Of a stretch of DNA of 43,911 nt, positions 8,460 through 15,989 are shown in pieces (positions within the stretch are counted from its first letter, which is position 1; each line of letters opens with the position of its first letter). The position numbers and the translations under genes were made by a program. This DNA is from CAVPKN01 sp964588495. Its GTDB lineage: Bacteria > Chlamydiota > Chlamydiia > Chlamydiales > JAAKFR01. Under the pieces are notes generated by a model, which saw only the letters and a list, made by a program, of their open reading frames with translations, did not search any database and was not told where the DNA came from. The stretch covers positions 1 to 43,911 of the forward strand of contig CAZPPS010000015.1 in the NCBI GenBank assembly GCA_964588495.1, in the 5' to 3' direction.

Positions 8460-8594
8460 ATGGAACAAACCAAATCAATCGAAGTTAATTTTGAGAATGT
8501 GAGTACCTTACCTCAGCATATTCAATTTGAAGTTATTGAGGATGAGCTTTTGGCAATTGCGAGGCCGACTGTTCAGCTGTACGAACAAGCTTAA
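8460..8594 (+). CDS. Candidate RiPP precursor peptide (44 aa)
   Basis: A small frame with a perfect GGAGG (8447-8451) 8 nt before ATG encodes a 44-residue peptide. It begins MEQTKSIEVNFENVST, has an acidic middle IEDELLAIA, and ends RPTVQLYEQA. The ELLAIA segment resembles the end of RiPP leaders, where an acidic helix with L/A precedes the cleavage point. That would leave about ten residues (RPTVQLYEQA) as core. There is no Cys; possible modification sites are Thr, Gln, Tyr, Pro and Arg in the tail and Ser/Thr earlier. It lies directly ahead of a terminator and three genes of peptide modification and export. No known precursor family is recognised; the role is inferred from size, ribosome-binding site and context. 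Confidence 0.65.
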   Translation: MEQTKSIEVNFENVSTLPQHIQFEVIEDELLAIARPTVQLYEQA

Positions 8595-8603
8595 TACTTT
8601 ATA

Positions 8604-8637
8604 ACGCCTGCTTCATTATGAAGCAGGCGTTTTTTTT
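8604..8637 (+). terminator. Strong terminator between precursor and enzyme genes
   Basis: ACGCCTGCTTC (8604-8614) pairs perfectly with GAAGCAGGCGT (8620-8630) across a 5-nt loop, and T runs to 8637. It lies 9 nt after the precursor stop and 16 nt before the next start. It probably lets most transcripts end after the small gene, so that peptide exceeds enzymes, with read-through for the rest. Confidence 0.9.
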
Positions 8638-8652
8638 GATAAGGACTATCGA

Positions 8653-9651
8653 ATGACCACTCCTTTCTACGATTTCTTTACATCGGCTTTCGTTCAAGAA
8701 AGCCCTGCAGTCCTTCTCAAAAATTACAATCAAAAACTTTTGAAAAGCTTAGCGAGCCTTTTTACTTCAGTGGAAAAAACTCTCAATGTTAATCTCTTAG
8801 AATTAAGGAATTCAATATCGAAAGTTGAAGCTGAGAGAAAGTTGACTCCGATGCTCTATACCTATCATGCTTTCCTTCGAGAAGGGATCAAGCAAGGTTC
8901 GGTAAAATCGGTTACTCATTTTGTAAGGAAAATAGAGCAGGCTCTCAAGAATGAACAAATTTATGCACCTCCCTTCTCCATTCAGACAATCTCTTCTGAA
9001 GAATGGGAACAGCAAATTCTCAATGATTTGAACGATCAAAATCGCAATAAAGTCGGCGATCTATCCTCTTTGACTGCAGTTGAAGAGGTAGCAATAGAAC
9101 CGGTTAATCGAATAATCACAAAATCATTGGAGTTTCTAAAACAGATTTCTCCCTTGTTTCTCAATGAATTTGAGACATATGTAGCCAATTTGAAGCTTTT
9201 TCGTTCTAACCGGTTAGTGGGAATGACTGATGTGAGAGTTTTCGGCACGATTTATCTCTGCATGTCTAAAGGAGATATGCCTGAGACTATTTATTTTTGT
9301 GAACACATCATTCATGAAACATCGCATCTACATCTACACACGCTTTTTGCAATCGATAGGCTTATACTAAACGATCCGAGCGAGAGGTATACAGCGCCAA
9401 TTCGTCCAGATCCAAGACCTATGTATGGTGTTTTTCATGCAACATTTGTTCTGAGTCGAATGGTAAGATTATTTATGTTATTGGCTGAGAAAATAGATCC
9501 TAGTTTTGAAGAATATTTCGAATTATTTTTAAAAAGATTTTTAAGTGGTTACAATACTATTAAAAACTTTGGCAAACTGACCCCTTTAGGAGAGAAGATT
9601 TTAGAGAGTTATTCAGACATTATCTCCCTCCGGACTTTTGCTGGTGTTTGA
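8653..9651 (+). CDS. HExxH-motif peptide-modification enzyme (mod_HExxH type)
   Basis: This 332-aa protein has HETSH at residues 221-225 inside CEHIIHETSHLHLH, then YTAPIRPDPRPMYGVFHATFVLSRM (about 246-270). The RPDPRP..GV.H block after the HExxH is characteristic of the HExxH family found beside radical-SAM and YcaO RiPP genes. Some members of that family are annotated as alpha-ketoglutarate-dependent peptide beta-hydroxylases. The two His of HExxH are expected to bind a metal. The first 200 residues are mainly helical. The gene is 17 nt ahead of the YcaO gene and in the same operon; its likely substrate is the small peptide encoded at 8460. AAGGA precedes the ATG. The exact reaction is inference. 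Confidence 0.8.
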   Translation: MTTPFYDFFTSAFVQESPAVLLKNYNQKLLKSLASLFTSVEKTLNVNLLELRNSISKVEAERKLTPMLYTYHAFLREGIKQGSVKSVTHFVRKIEQALKNEQIYAPPFSIQTISSEEWEQQILNDLNDQNRNKVGDLSSLTAVEEVAIEPVNRIITKSLEFLKQISPLFLNEFETYVANLKLFRSNRLVGMTDVRVFGTIYLCMSKGDMPETIYFCEHIIHETSHLHLHTLFAIDRLILNDPSERYTAPIRPDPRPMYGVFHATFVLSRMVRLFMLLAEKIDPSFEEYFELFLKRFLSGYNTIKNFGKLTPLGEKILESYSDIISLRTFAGV

Positions 9652-9668
9652 TTTTATAGAAGGTCATC

Positions 9669-10643
9669 TTGTTAAATCAAATTCCAATTAAAACAGTCGT
9701 GCATTTTTCCCGCATTTTTTATGGGTTTTTTCTAGCAAAGTCTGGGATTAAGTTTCAAAATTCAATCAGGAAAAGTCAGTTAGTTAGTGGTTTTGGCTTT
9801 AGTAAGAGTAAAGAGGCTGCCCTTAACTCCTCACGCTTTGAAGCCTTGGAACATCTCTATGCAACATATGATTTTCAAAAAGAAGTCATCCAAAAAAATA
9901 GATTCTTCTATGGGGCTGCATTAAGCAATCCAAATACGAAACAAACTTTTCCTCCATCATCCATTCTCGTAGGCCCAGTACCAGATGATCTTGGGAAAGG
10001 CACAGATGCGAATGGATTGGGCTGTCATACTTTGCATGAAAAGGCAGTTGAGCATGCAGTTTTCGAAATCATAGAACGCCATTGCCTTGCTCAGCTTTGG
10101 TATGGGCCTATGCGAGTTCTTGAAATGAAAGGAACAAACGTTCAGGTTGGCGATTTCCGCATGAGATATTTCACGCTTGAAGCATTATCAGTTCCCTTTG
10201 CAGTTACGATCATAGACAATGTAAACGAGGGTATCTGGGTGCTTGGTTCAGCGGTTCGGCATTCAATTGATGCGGCAATCGCACATGCCCAGCATGAAGC
10301 AATGATGCTGATAGAAAGTTCCCTGATCGAAAATGGCATTTCGTATTCAGCCGAGATAGAACAAAGAATTTTATCTTTGAAAAACAGGGATCTCTCTGTC
10401 GCGAGAGAAGATTATTTTAATTCTAAAAAATCTGGATACACCAGCAGCCAAAGCCATGTGGTTTCGGTTACGAATGTCGCAGAAACGGCTGAAAAGGCTT
10501 TTGGCTGGGTTAATAATATATGGGTCATTGATCTTTGTAAGTGTGCTGAATTGTGTGTTGTGAAAGTGTTGTGCCCACAAGCCCAGAATCCCCGATGGCA
10601 CAGAGAAAATAACAAGGGAGTGCCATATGATCCGTTTTGCTGA
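9669..10643 (+). CDS. YcaO-family peptide cyclodehydratase-like protein
   Basis: This 324-aa YcaO protein begins at TTG with GAAGG 5 nt upstream. YcaO motifs are visible: SSRFEALEHL (residues 54-63), GTDANGLGCHTLHEKAVEHAVFEIIERH (111-138, with the spaced acidic residues that coordinate ATP-Mg in the family), and IWVIDL..CAELCVVKVLCPQ near the end. The C-terminus is VPYDPFC, a Pro-containing tail like the PxPxP ends of TOMM enzymes but altered. YcaO proteins use ATP to activate peptide amides for azoline, thioamide or amidine formation. No E1/ThiF-like partner, TfuA or separate RRE protein is adjacent, so the partner may be the HExxH protein or absent. It is short for the family because it lacks an N-terminal extension. 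Confidence 0.85.
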   Translation: MLNQIPIKTVVHFSRIFYGFFLAKSGIKFQNSIRKSQLVSGFGFSKSKEAALNSSRFEALEHLYATYDFQKEVIQKNRFFYGAALSNPNTKQTFPPSSILVGPVPDDLGKGTDANGLGCHTLHEKAVEHAVFEIIERHCLAQLWYGPMRVLEMKGTNVQVGDFRMRYFTLEALSVPFAVTIIDNVNEGIWVLGSAVRHSIDAAIAHAQHEAMMLIESSLIENGISYSAEIEQRILSLKNRDLSVAREDYFNSKKSGYTSSQSHVVSVTNVAETAEKAFGWVNNIWVIDLCKCAELCVVKVLCPQAQNPRWHRENNKGVPYDPFC

Positions 10644-10649
10644 GTTGTT

Positions 10650-12029
10650 ATGAAAAGTACGTTAACAACAACAAAACATAGCTCATCTGAAGCGGGCATG
10701 AGGCCCCTTTTTTTTGTTTCTTTACCTCTTATGTTAAGCAGTTTGTCTGGTAGCTTGATGCTTTTGTGTGACAGGCTTTTTTTGGCACGTTACTCTCTTG
10801 GTTCCTTCAATTCGATTGTCACCATCAGCTCGGTCATTGTTATGCTCCAAATCGGAGTCAACGTATGCGCATCTATTGCAGATGTATTTGTTGGACAGTT
10901 AAACGGGGCAGATAAAAAATGTAATTTGAGCGCTCCGGCATGGCAGATGATCTGGTTTTCACTGTCCACTTTTGCTCTTTTTCTCCCTCTTACATTTTTC
11001 CTGTCGACTTTCTATGTACAGAACTTAGAGAATCATTCAGATGGAATTTTTTATTTCAAACTGATAGTCGCGCTGTGCCCATTATCTCCTTTGCATGTCG
11101 CTCTCTCTTCATTTTTCATCGGCAGAAAACAAACAGCTATCCCAATGGTGAGCGCGCTTATAGGGAATGGCGTCAATTTGGTTCTCAATTATTTACTGAT
11201 TTTTGGTTATGAACAATTCGGCATTCCTGAATTGGGCGTAAAAGGGGCAGCTATTGCGACAGCTGCGGCACAATGTGCAAGCCTAGGGATCTTAATTTTA
11301 GTTTTTTTCTCAAAATCCAATAGGTGCGAGTATCGCACTCATGATGCGAAGTTTGATAGCTCACTTTTGTTGAAAATACTAAAGGTAGGATATCCAAACG
11401 CTATTGCACAGGTCATGATTGCAGGTGCATGGTCATGCTTTTTTGTATTAATGAATAAATTAGGGGAAGCCAGTATCACCATGGCTAGCGTGATGCAAAC
11501 TCTTACAGGTTTTTTTGTATTTGTCGTTCAAGGGTTATCTCGAGGAACTATTTCTTTATCGGCCAACTTAATAGGAAGCAAAAAAACCGCTTTAATTTCT
11601 CGTGTTTTGTTTTCTGGAGTGCAGCTATCAATCCTCTTTAGCCTTGTCATCCTCGTTTCATTCTTAGTCTATCCATCTGGAATCATGAAACTATTTTTTA
11701 ATTCAAAGGACTTCGAGAAGGCTTACAGCTATTTTCAAACTCTTAAATTTGCTCTTTTGTGGGGATGGCTGGCATTTATGTTCAAATCAATAAGAGCTTT
11801 ATTGTCAGGGCTTTTAATATCTTCAGGGAAGACGCAATTTGTCATGTGGAATGAAACCATTTCAATTTGGCTCTGTTTTATCATGCCTATATGGCTCTGT
11901 ATTCAGTTCCTACCTTTTGATGTTTCATGGGCCTATTTTATAGCTTTTCTCTACAATTTTGTTGCCGTCATCGTCTATTACCAGAAGTTTTTCAAGATGG
12001 ATTGGGAAAGAGAAGGCCAGGTTATTTGA
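10650..12029 (+). CDS. MATE-family efflux transporter
   Basis: This 459-aa polytopic protein has about 12 predicted membrane segments. MATE features include LPLMLSSLSGSLMLLCDRLFLARY in helix 1, an alternating bilobed arrangement, and LGVKGAAIATAAAQCASLGILIL in the middle. MATE proteins export cationic drugs and metabolites using Na+ or H+. It starts 6 nt after the YcaO stop, so it is probably part of the operon and the likely exporter of, or immunity pump for, the modified peptide. It ends 5 nt before the convergent GNAT gene with no room for a separate terminator. Specificity is inferred from context only. Confidence 0.9.
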   Translation: MKSTLTTTKHSSSEAGMRPLFFVSLPLMLSSLSGSLMLLCDRLFLARYSLGSFNSIVTISSVIVMLQIGVNVCASIADVFVGQLNGADKKCNLSAPAWQMIWFSLSTFALFLPLTFFLSTFYVQNLENHSDGIFYFKLIVALCPLSPLHVALSSFFIGRKQTAIPMVSALIGNGVNLVLNYLLIFGYEQFGIPELGVKGAAIATAAAQCASLGILILVFFSKSNRCEYRTHDAKFDSSLLLKILKVGYPNAIAQVMIAGAWSCFFVLMNKLGEASITMASVMQTLTGFFVFVVQGLSRGTISLSANLIGSKKTALISRVLFSGVQLSILFSLVILVSFLVYPSGIMKLFFNSKDFEKAYSYFQTLKFALLWGWLAFMFKSIRALLSGLLISSGKTQFVMWNETISIWLCFIMPIWLCIQFLPFDVSWAYFIAFLYNFVAVIVYYQKFFKMDWEREGQVI

Positions 12030-12034
12030 TCCCG

Positions 12035-12586
12035 TTATGACAAGAGCTTAGCAATATAGAACTCATCTTGGAACACCCCATCAATCAGAGCTGCCTTTTT
12101 TCGGCTTCCTTCTATTTCATAGCCAGACTTTTTGTACAAAGCTATTCCTCTCGCGTTTGATACCCGGACTTTTGCTTCGATTCTTGTTATGCCTATGCTT
12201 TTTGCAAAATCTTCCATTTGTTCCAGCAAAGCCGAGCCAACTCCCTGTCCCCAATAGTCTTTTAGAACAGTCATGCCAAATTCACCAACATGTTTTACCC
12301 AAGGATGCTCAGGATGCGAAACTCTGAATAAAAGCTGACCGATTATTTTGTCGTTGTCAAAGGCTCCTAGGAACAAATCGCAGGGGGATTCAAGTGACTG
12401 GTTGCATCTCTCTTGGATTTTACTCACAGGTATATTTTTTTCTTTGTAATGCAAAGTATGCGTGCTCTCTAAAGCACTCTGATAAAAAAAAATCTGCAAA
12501 GCCTCAGCATCCTCAGCAGTGAAGCTTCGCTGTTCATACGTTTTGCCGCTTCTAGTTTGTACTTTAGAGAGGTTATATCTGGGCAT
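12035..12586 (-). CDS. GNAT acetyltransferase
   Basis: This 183-aa GNAT starts with a short basic lead, then RSFTAEDAEALQIFFYQS. It contains VGEFGMTVLKDYWGQGVGSALLEQMEDFAKSIGITRIEAKV (the acetyl-CoA loop Q-G-V-G-S) and NARGIALYKKSGYEIEG, typical of the single-domain protein/amine acetyltransferases. Substrate unknown. It runs convergently into the MATE gene and could be the 3' flank of the RiPP-like cluster, but it is on the opposite strand and nothing ties it to the peptide. Confidence 0.9.
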   Translation of the reverse strand: MPRYNLSKVQTRSGKTYEQRSFTAEDAEALQIFFYQSALESTHTLHYKEKNIPVSKIQERCNQSLESPCDLFLGAFDNDKIIGQLLFRVSHPEHPWVKHVGEFGMTVLKDYWGQGVGSALLEQMEDFAKSIGITRIEAKVRVSNARGIALYKKSGYEIEGSRKKAALIDGVFQDEFYIAKLLS

Positions 12587-12831
12587 ATTATTCTTCCGTT
12601 ATCTTTTCAAGCAGCCCGTGATAAAGCCAGTAGGCTTTATGTTCCTTGATCTCGATGATTTGTTAGGCTCAGTTTTTTGTAGCATTATTCAACTTTAATG
12701 CACACAAGGATAAGCGATTATCCTTCAAAAATCTATTGGATTTTAGTGGCGAGAGAAAGAGCAAGCATAGTCACCTCGCCGTATATTTTGCAGTCAGGAC
12801 TTACTTTCACTAGACGGAAAAGCATGCCCAG

Positions 12832-13557
12832 TTAGGAGGGGTACATCATTCGATCGATTTTTTCTGCAACTTCAGACACAAGTATATTGATAGGAGGGGA
12901 TGGATGACGTTTTTTTTCTTTGGTCCAGAAGTAAGGGGTCTCTAATTCATCTAGACAAAGTTCTTCGGCTATCTCTCCTGTAAGACGGGCAAAATGCATA
13001 ATTGTCAGCAGAACATTTAATTGTGCTTGACGTCGGTTGGAATCATAGGGTTTGATATGAGCCATTAATCCGTCTCGATTTATCCATTGCCCCACTATTA
13101 GCCCTTGCTCCTTATGATGCGATATTTTTGACAGCCAGCCATAAGTTTGTCCGAGTTCATGTGTAGGGTAGCGTTTGGTGGCAAAAGTGACGGATTGAGA
13201 AGCTTGATGCTTGCCTTCTTGAAGAGCGTTATATGCTTTCTCGTTTTCTGAAGCATTCATAACAGCACTTAAATCTTCCAAGATCATGCGAAGATTGTTG
13301 AAAATAGTGCGCTCATGTCCCCGTTCTAAAGAGTCTAAGCAACAGCAGCAGTCAGATAATAAATTTCTGCTTATTAAAAGCAGGTCTAGTAGTTTTTTGT
13401 TATTTAGAATAGATTGAATCTTCAAGCAATTATCGATTACTTGAGAGCTCACTCTCACGACTTCCCATATTTTATTCAGGAGATCTCCCAAATCTGTTTC
13501 GATGGATTTAGCATTATTTTCCGCTATTTTCTTGAAACCATTTCTCATTAGGTTCAT
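12832..13557 (-). CDS. Hypothetical all-helical protein
   Basis: I do not recognise this 241-aa protein. It is predicted almost entirely alpha-helical, with a run of Cys (SDCCCCLDSL, near residue 70). It also has ERGHERTIFNNLRMILEDLSAV (about 78-100) and YGWLSKISHHKEQG (near 150), the look of small helical proteins around HEPN or DUF5677-type families, but no confident motif. It stands alone: 245 nt of intergenic DNA lies downstream, holding an 8-bp hairpin at 12706-12725, and a frameshifted gene is upstream. Confidence 0.6.
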   Translation of the reverse strand: MNLMRNGFKKIAENNAKSIETDLGDLLNKIWEVVRVSSQVIDNCLKIQSILNNKKLLDLLLISRNLLSDCCCCLDSLERGHERTIFNNLRMILEDLSAVMNASENEKAYNALQEGKHQASQSVTFATKRYPTHELGQTYGWLSKISHHKEQGLIVGQWINRDGLMAHIKPYDSNRRQAQLNVLLTIMHFARLTGEIAEELCLDELETPYFWTKEKKRHPSPPINILVSEVAEKIDRMMYPS

Positions 13558-13663
13558 GAAGCACCGATTCGGTTTACATTAGGAGGCATTGTGATGATAG
13601 CTTATAGAGTTTAAGAAGTGCAAGCAGTCAGGAACTTATAGGTATGACCATCTCTGCCAAAAT

Positions 13664-14610
13664 CTATAATTCGATTTTGAAGATCGGCTCAAAAATCTTT
13701 TGAAAGACATGTGTTTTGGGGTCTAATTGGTAGAGCTTTCCAGGGCGTTTTGCAATCGTCTTTTGTAAGCTTGTCTCGATATTTATAATCGAGCCTAGAA
13801 TCAATGCATTACGCTTTTCAAAAGCCTGTTGATCATGAGGCGGATAAGCCACCGCACAAATAGGGCGTAGCTCTCCATCTGCTTTGCTTCCCATAATCAA
13901 ATGGGTATGCATCTCAGCATCAACCATATCCTCAAACTCTTTAAAATGCGAGTGGAACTCCAAGTCATAGTATCCAACTTGATCTCAACGATTTTCCCCA
14001 TGGGAAGTTCTATACCCTCTTCCCAAAATGGGAGCCAGAAACCTAGTTGTCTTTGTCTAATTAGCTTGAGAGAAAGTCCTATTGGGTTAATGCCGCAAAA
14101 TGTGTCCCATGACAAATATCTGGTTGCGTATTTTACAAAACCGGAAAAGTCCGTCTTCATATAATCGATGATGTCACCGAATAGGACCTTTTGTAGCTCT
14201 TGCGCGCACTTAAAAGAACAGGCTCGCTTCTCTTCGCTAGTCACCAAGTCTTCGAAGGTCGTCTGCAAGGTATGCATTTGCGCAGCTACGTGGGTATTAA
14301 TCGCACTGACAATACTACCGAGATTTGTGTCTATTAGGGCTATTGCTTCGGTACTGATTGTCGTTGGAATATCGGGATCCACTTTTGCCAATTCTTCATG
14401 GTGATCAAAAGTTGGTGTTTTTAGCTCTGTCGGAATTTTCAACTTCTTCTTTGTAAATCCAATGTATTCGAAGAAGAGATAACAGGATTGAACCGGCTGG
14501 AATCTTCGCCCAAATGTTTTTATAAACGGATCATGTAGATCATTCCAAGTTTGGGGAATCTCCATTAACGATCTAACTACAGGATTATCAAAATAAATCA
14601 ATTCCATCAC
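13664..14610 (-). pseudogene. Hypothetical protein broken by a frameshift
   Basis: Two overlapping minus-strand frames join naturally. The upstream one (13897-14610) reads GFWLPFWEEGIELPMGKIVEIK and then turns to a nonsense tail. The downstream one (13664-13963, with open frame further upstream) continues GYYDLEFHSHFKEFEDMVDAEMH to a normal end. One missing base near 13978-13986, in the AAG-rich ATCAAGTTGG, would restore a single protein of about 312 aa. The family is not recognised. This is either a genuine -1 frameshift that inactivates the gene or a sequencing error. Confidence 0.65.
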
Positions 14611-14640
14611 AGATTCATTAGTGGAAAAGTGAAATTTTCA

Positions 14641-14815
14641 CTGACGCCATTTTTCGTTCCAACAGTTTGCGATAAAATTCAAATATTTACAACTAAGCTT
14701 GTGCTATAATAATAGGAGAAAATATGAAATAGAAAGTTAGCATCCAATGTTTTGACAAGTCGTTTAGATCGAAAATGTTCGCTACAAAATGGAAGAGAAA
14801 TATAGATTCGACGTT
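14641..14815 (+). pseudogene. Decayed copy of the integrase leader and 5' end
   Basis: 14641-14726 matches the leader of the intact integrase at 21519-21605 almost base for base: CTGACGCCATTTTTCGTTCC, then AACAGTTTGCGAT, TTACAACTAA and the AATAGGAG Shine-Dalgarno. After the ATG (14724) the third codon is TAG. From about 14750 the sequence resumes as a match to the integrase segment FDKSFRSKTLAKKWKRD, after an internal deletion, and then decays. This is the wreck of an earlier integration outside the present island. Confidence 0.85.
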
Positions 14816-14897
14816 TTGTGCAAATAAAAGAGCAAAATTTATATAAGATCCAAGAGAACTGTACCCACTGGTATAGGTCTTAAAATCGGAGAAATGC

Positions 14898-15335
14898 ATG
14901 TACAAAGTGGTCGTTGATCATAATCCAAGTCCAGCAGACAATGATGTTGTCAGAGAAGGTTTGATCCAATCTTACGAAGCTGAATTTGGCGAGCGTGATA
15001 AGCCATTCTCCATTTTTTTAAAAAACGACTCGGGAAAAGTTTTTGGCGGCCTACAAGCTTTCCTGGATACCGAATCGATCTATATTGACGCTCTGTGGGT
15101 TGAGAAAAGTCTTAGAAAACAAGGGTATGGCCAAAAACTATTAGCCGCAGCCGAAACAGAAGCCGTCCAAAACGGCTGCACGTTTTCTCTTGTCGATACC
15201 TGGGATTTCCAAGCTGAAGAGTTCTATCTGAAAAACGGCTACAAGCGAATTGGTGAAATAAAAAATTACTGGCATGGCCGTTCCAAGCTATTTCTCAGGA
15301 AAAAAATTAAGTTTTCGGAAGCTGCGAGCGAGTAG
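14898..15335 (+). CDS. GNAT acetyltransferase
   Basis: This 145-aa single-domain GNAT opens with MYKVVVDHNPSPADNDVV. The middle is SIYIDALWVEKSLRKQGYGQKLLAAAETEA, a good acetyl-CoA loop (R-K-Q-G-Y-G), followed by CTFSLVDTWDFQAEEFYLKNGYKRIGE. This D-T-W-x-F-Q-A-x-x-F-Y pattern is found in GNATs close to streptothricin/aminoglycoside-type and general cytosolic members. The start is the ATG at 14898 with GGAGA upstream. It lies between the integrase remnant and the tandem tRNA-derived array. Confidence 0.9.
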   Translation: MYKVVVDHNPSPADNDVVREGLIQSYEAEFGERDKPFSIFLKNDSGKVFGGLQAFLDTESIYIDALWVEKSLRKQGYGQKLLAAAETEAVQNGCTFSLVDTWDFQAEEFYLKNGYKRIGEIKNYWHGRSKLFLRKKIKFSEAASE

Positions 15336-15357
15336 CCTATTATGGAATAAAAGAGTT

Positions 15358-15640
15358 GGGGCAACCTGGATTTGAACCATCACGCCGAGCACGGCTGCCA
15401 GTGGCAGGCGANNNNNNNNNNNNNNNNNNNNNNNNNNNNNNNNNNNNNNNNNNNNNNNNNNNNNNNNNNNNNNNNNNNNNNNNNNNNNNNNNNNNNNNNN
15501 NNNNNNNNNNNTGACCGACGGGTTATGAAGGTAGTAAAAGGTGTGGGGCAACCTGGATTTGAACCATCACGCCGAGCACGGCTGCCAGTGGCAGGCGAGC
15601 GCAGAAGTGACCGACGGGTTATGAAGGTAGTAAAAGGTGT
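15358..15640. repeat. 96-bp tandem array built from tRNA pieces
   Basis: Units begin with GGGGCAACCTGGATTTGAAC, the reverse of the tRNA(CAT) 3' end. Then follows a GC-rich insert with two small hairpins (GCCG-AGCA-CGGC and CTGCC-AGT-GGCAG). Then comes TGACCGACGGGTTATGA (part of the tRNA anticodon arm) and AGGTAGTAAAAGGTGT. Starts are at 15358 and 15545, and the next copy (15641) is the island end; the measured period is 96 bp. A 100-N gap interrupts the first unit, so the true copy number is unknown. The long open frames through it are an effect of the period being a multiple of three. Confidence 0.85.
15412..15511. other. Assembly gap (100 Ns)
   Basis: Exactly 100 Ns, the usual placeholder for a gap of unknown length. 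It falls inside the 96-bp tandem repeat, which probably caused the break, so spacing to the left and right is not reliable. Confidence 0.98.
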
Positions 15641-15720
15641 GGGGCAACCTGGATTTGAACCAGAGACCGACGGGTTATGAGTCCGCAGCACCCGCGCCAC
15701 TTCCCAGCAGCTAACTCCCC
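15641..15720 (-). other. Left island end: tRNA(CAT) 3'-half attachment site
   Basis: 15638-15686 repeats 34630-34678 in 49 positions with one mismatch; this covers the T-arm, anticodon arm and acceptor 3' strand of the tRNA. The rest (to 15720, ending CCCC) is a poor D-arm and acceptor partner, so the whole 80 nt folds only as a degenerate tRNA. This fits the copy of the tRNA end left at the distal junction when an element integrates into a tRNA gene. Confidence 0.8.
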
Positions 15721-15792
15721 GAAATCATAGCGGAAAGCCAGCCTTTCGAGCTACTGCGAACTGTCGTCATTTATCGTGCTTTTTTGCATGCC

Positions 15793-15813
15793 AGTGGTCC
15801 ACAAATGGTCCAC
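15793..15813. promoter_or_regulatory. Candidate integrase arm site, left end
   Basis: TGGTCCAC-AAA-TGGTCCAC, with flanking AG, is repeated exactly at 34528-34548. This copy is about 106 bp inside the left attachment repeat. The rest of 15721-15989 shows no gene. Function as an arm-type site is inferred from the paired location. Confidence 0.55.
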
Positions 15814-15989
15814 GGAAATTCATAATAAGGGAATCGGTGTGGCGAATTCCTAGGAGAATAGCTTCTTGGTTTTTCAACTTTACGGGACATGTTCAGAAAA
15901 AATTACCCCATAAGTTTGTGGCTATACCGAAGTAGTTTGGAAAGTTGATTTTTAAATTGAGGGCGCGGATCTAGTCCAGAACTCGCGCT

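Noticed and set aside
12706..12725. Rho-independent terminator after the hypothetical gene at 12832
   Set aside because: The stem is 8 bp and the following tract on the minus strand is short and interrupted; not a convincing terminator.
13664..14610. Programmed ribosomal frameshift
   Set aside because: No slippery heptamer or downstream structure is evident at the shift; one-base loss is simpler.
15358..15640. CRISPR-like array
   Set aside because: The repeat has no variable spacers of constant length, its parts are tRNA pieces, and there are no cas genes.
15358..15700. Open frames of up to 106 codons through the tandem array and gap
   Set aside because: The 96-bp period is a multiple of three, so any open unit stays open; the frames include Ns and consist of tRNA-derived sequence.
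15641..15720. Second functional tRNA(CAT)
   Set aside because: The T-arm and anticodon arm match, but the acceptor stem has mismatches and the D-arm is irregular; it is better read as the attachment-site duplicate.
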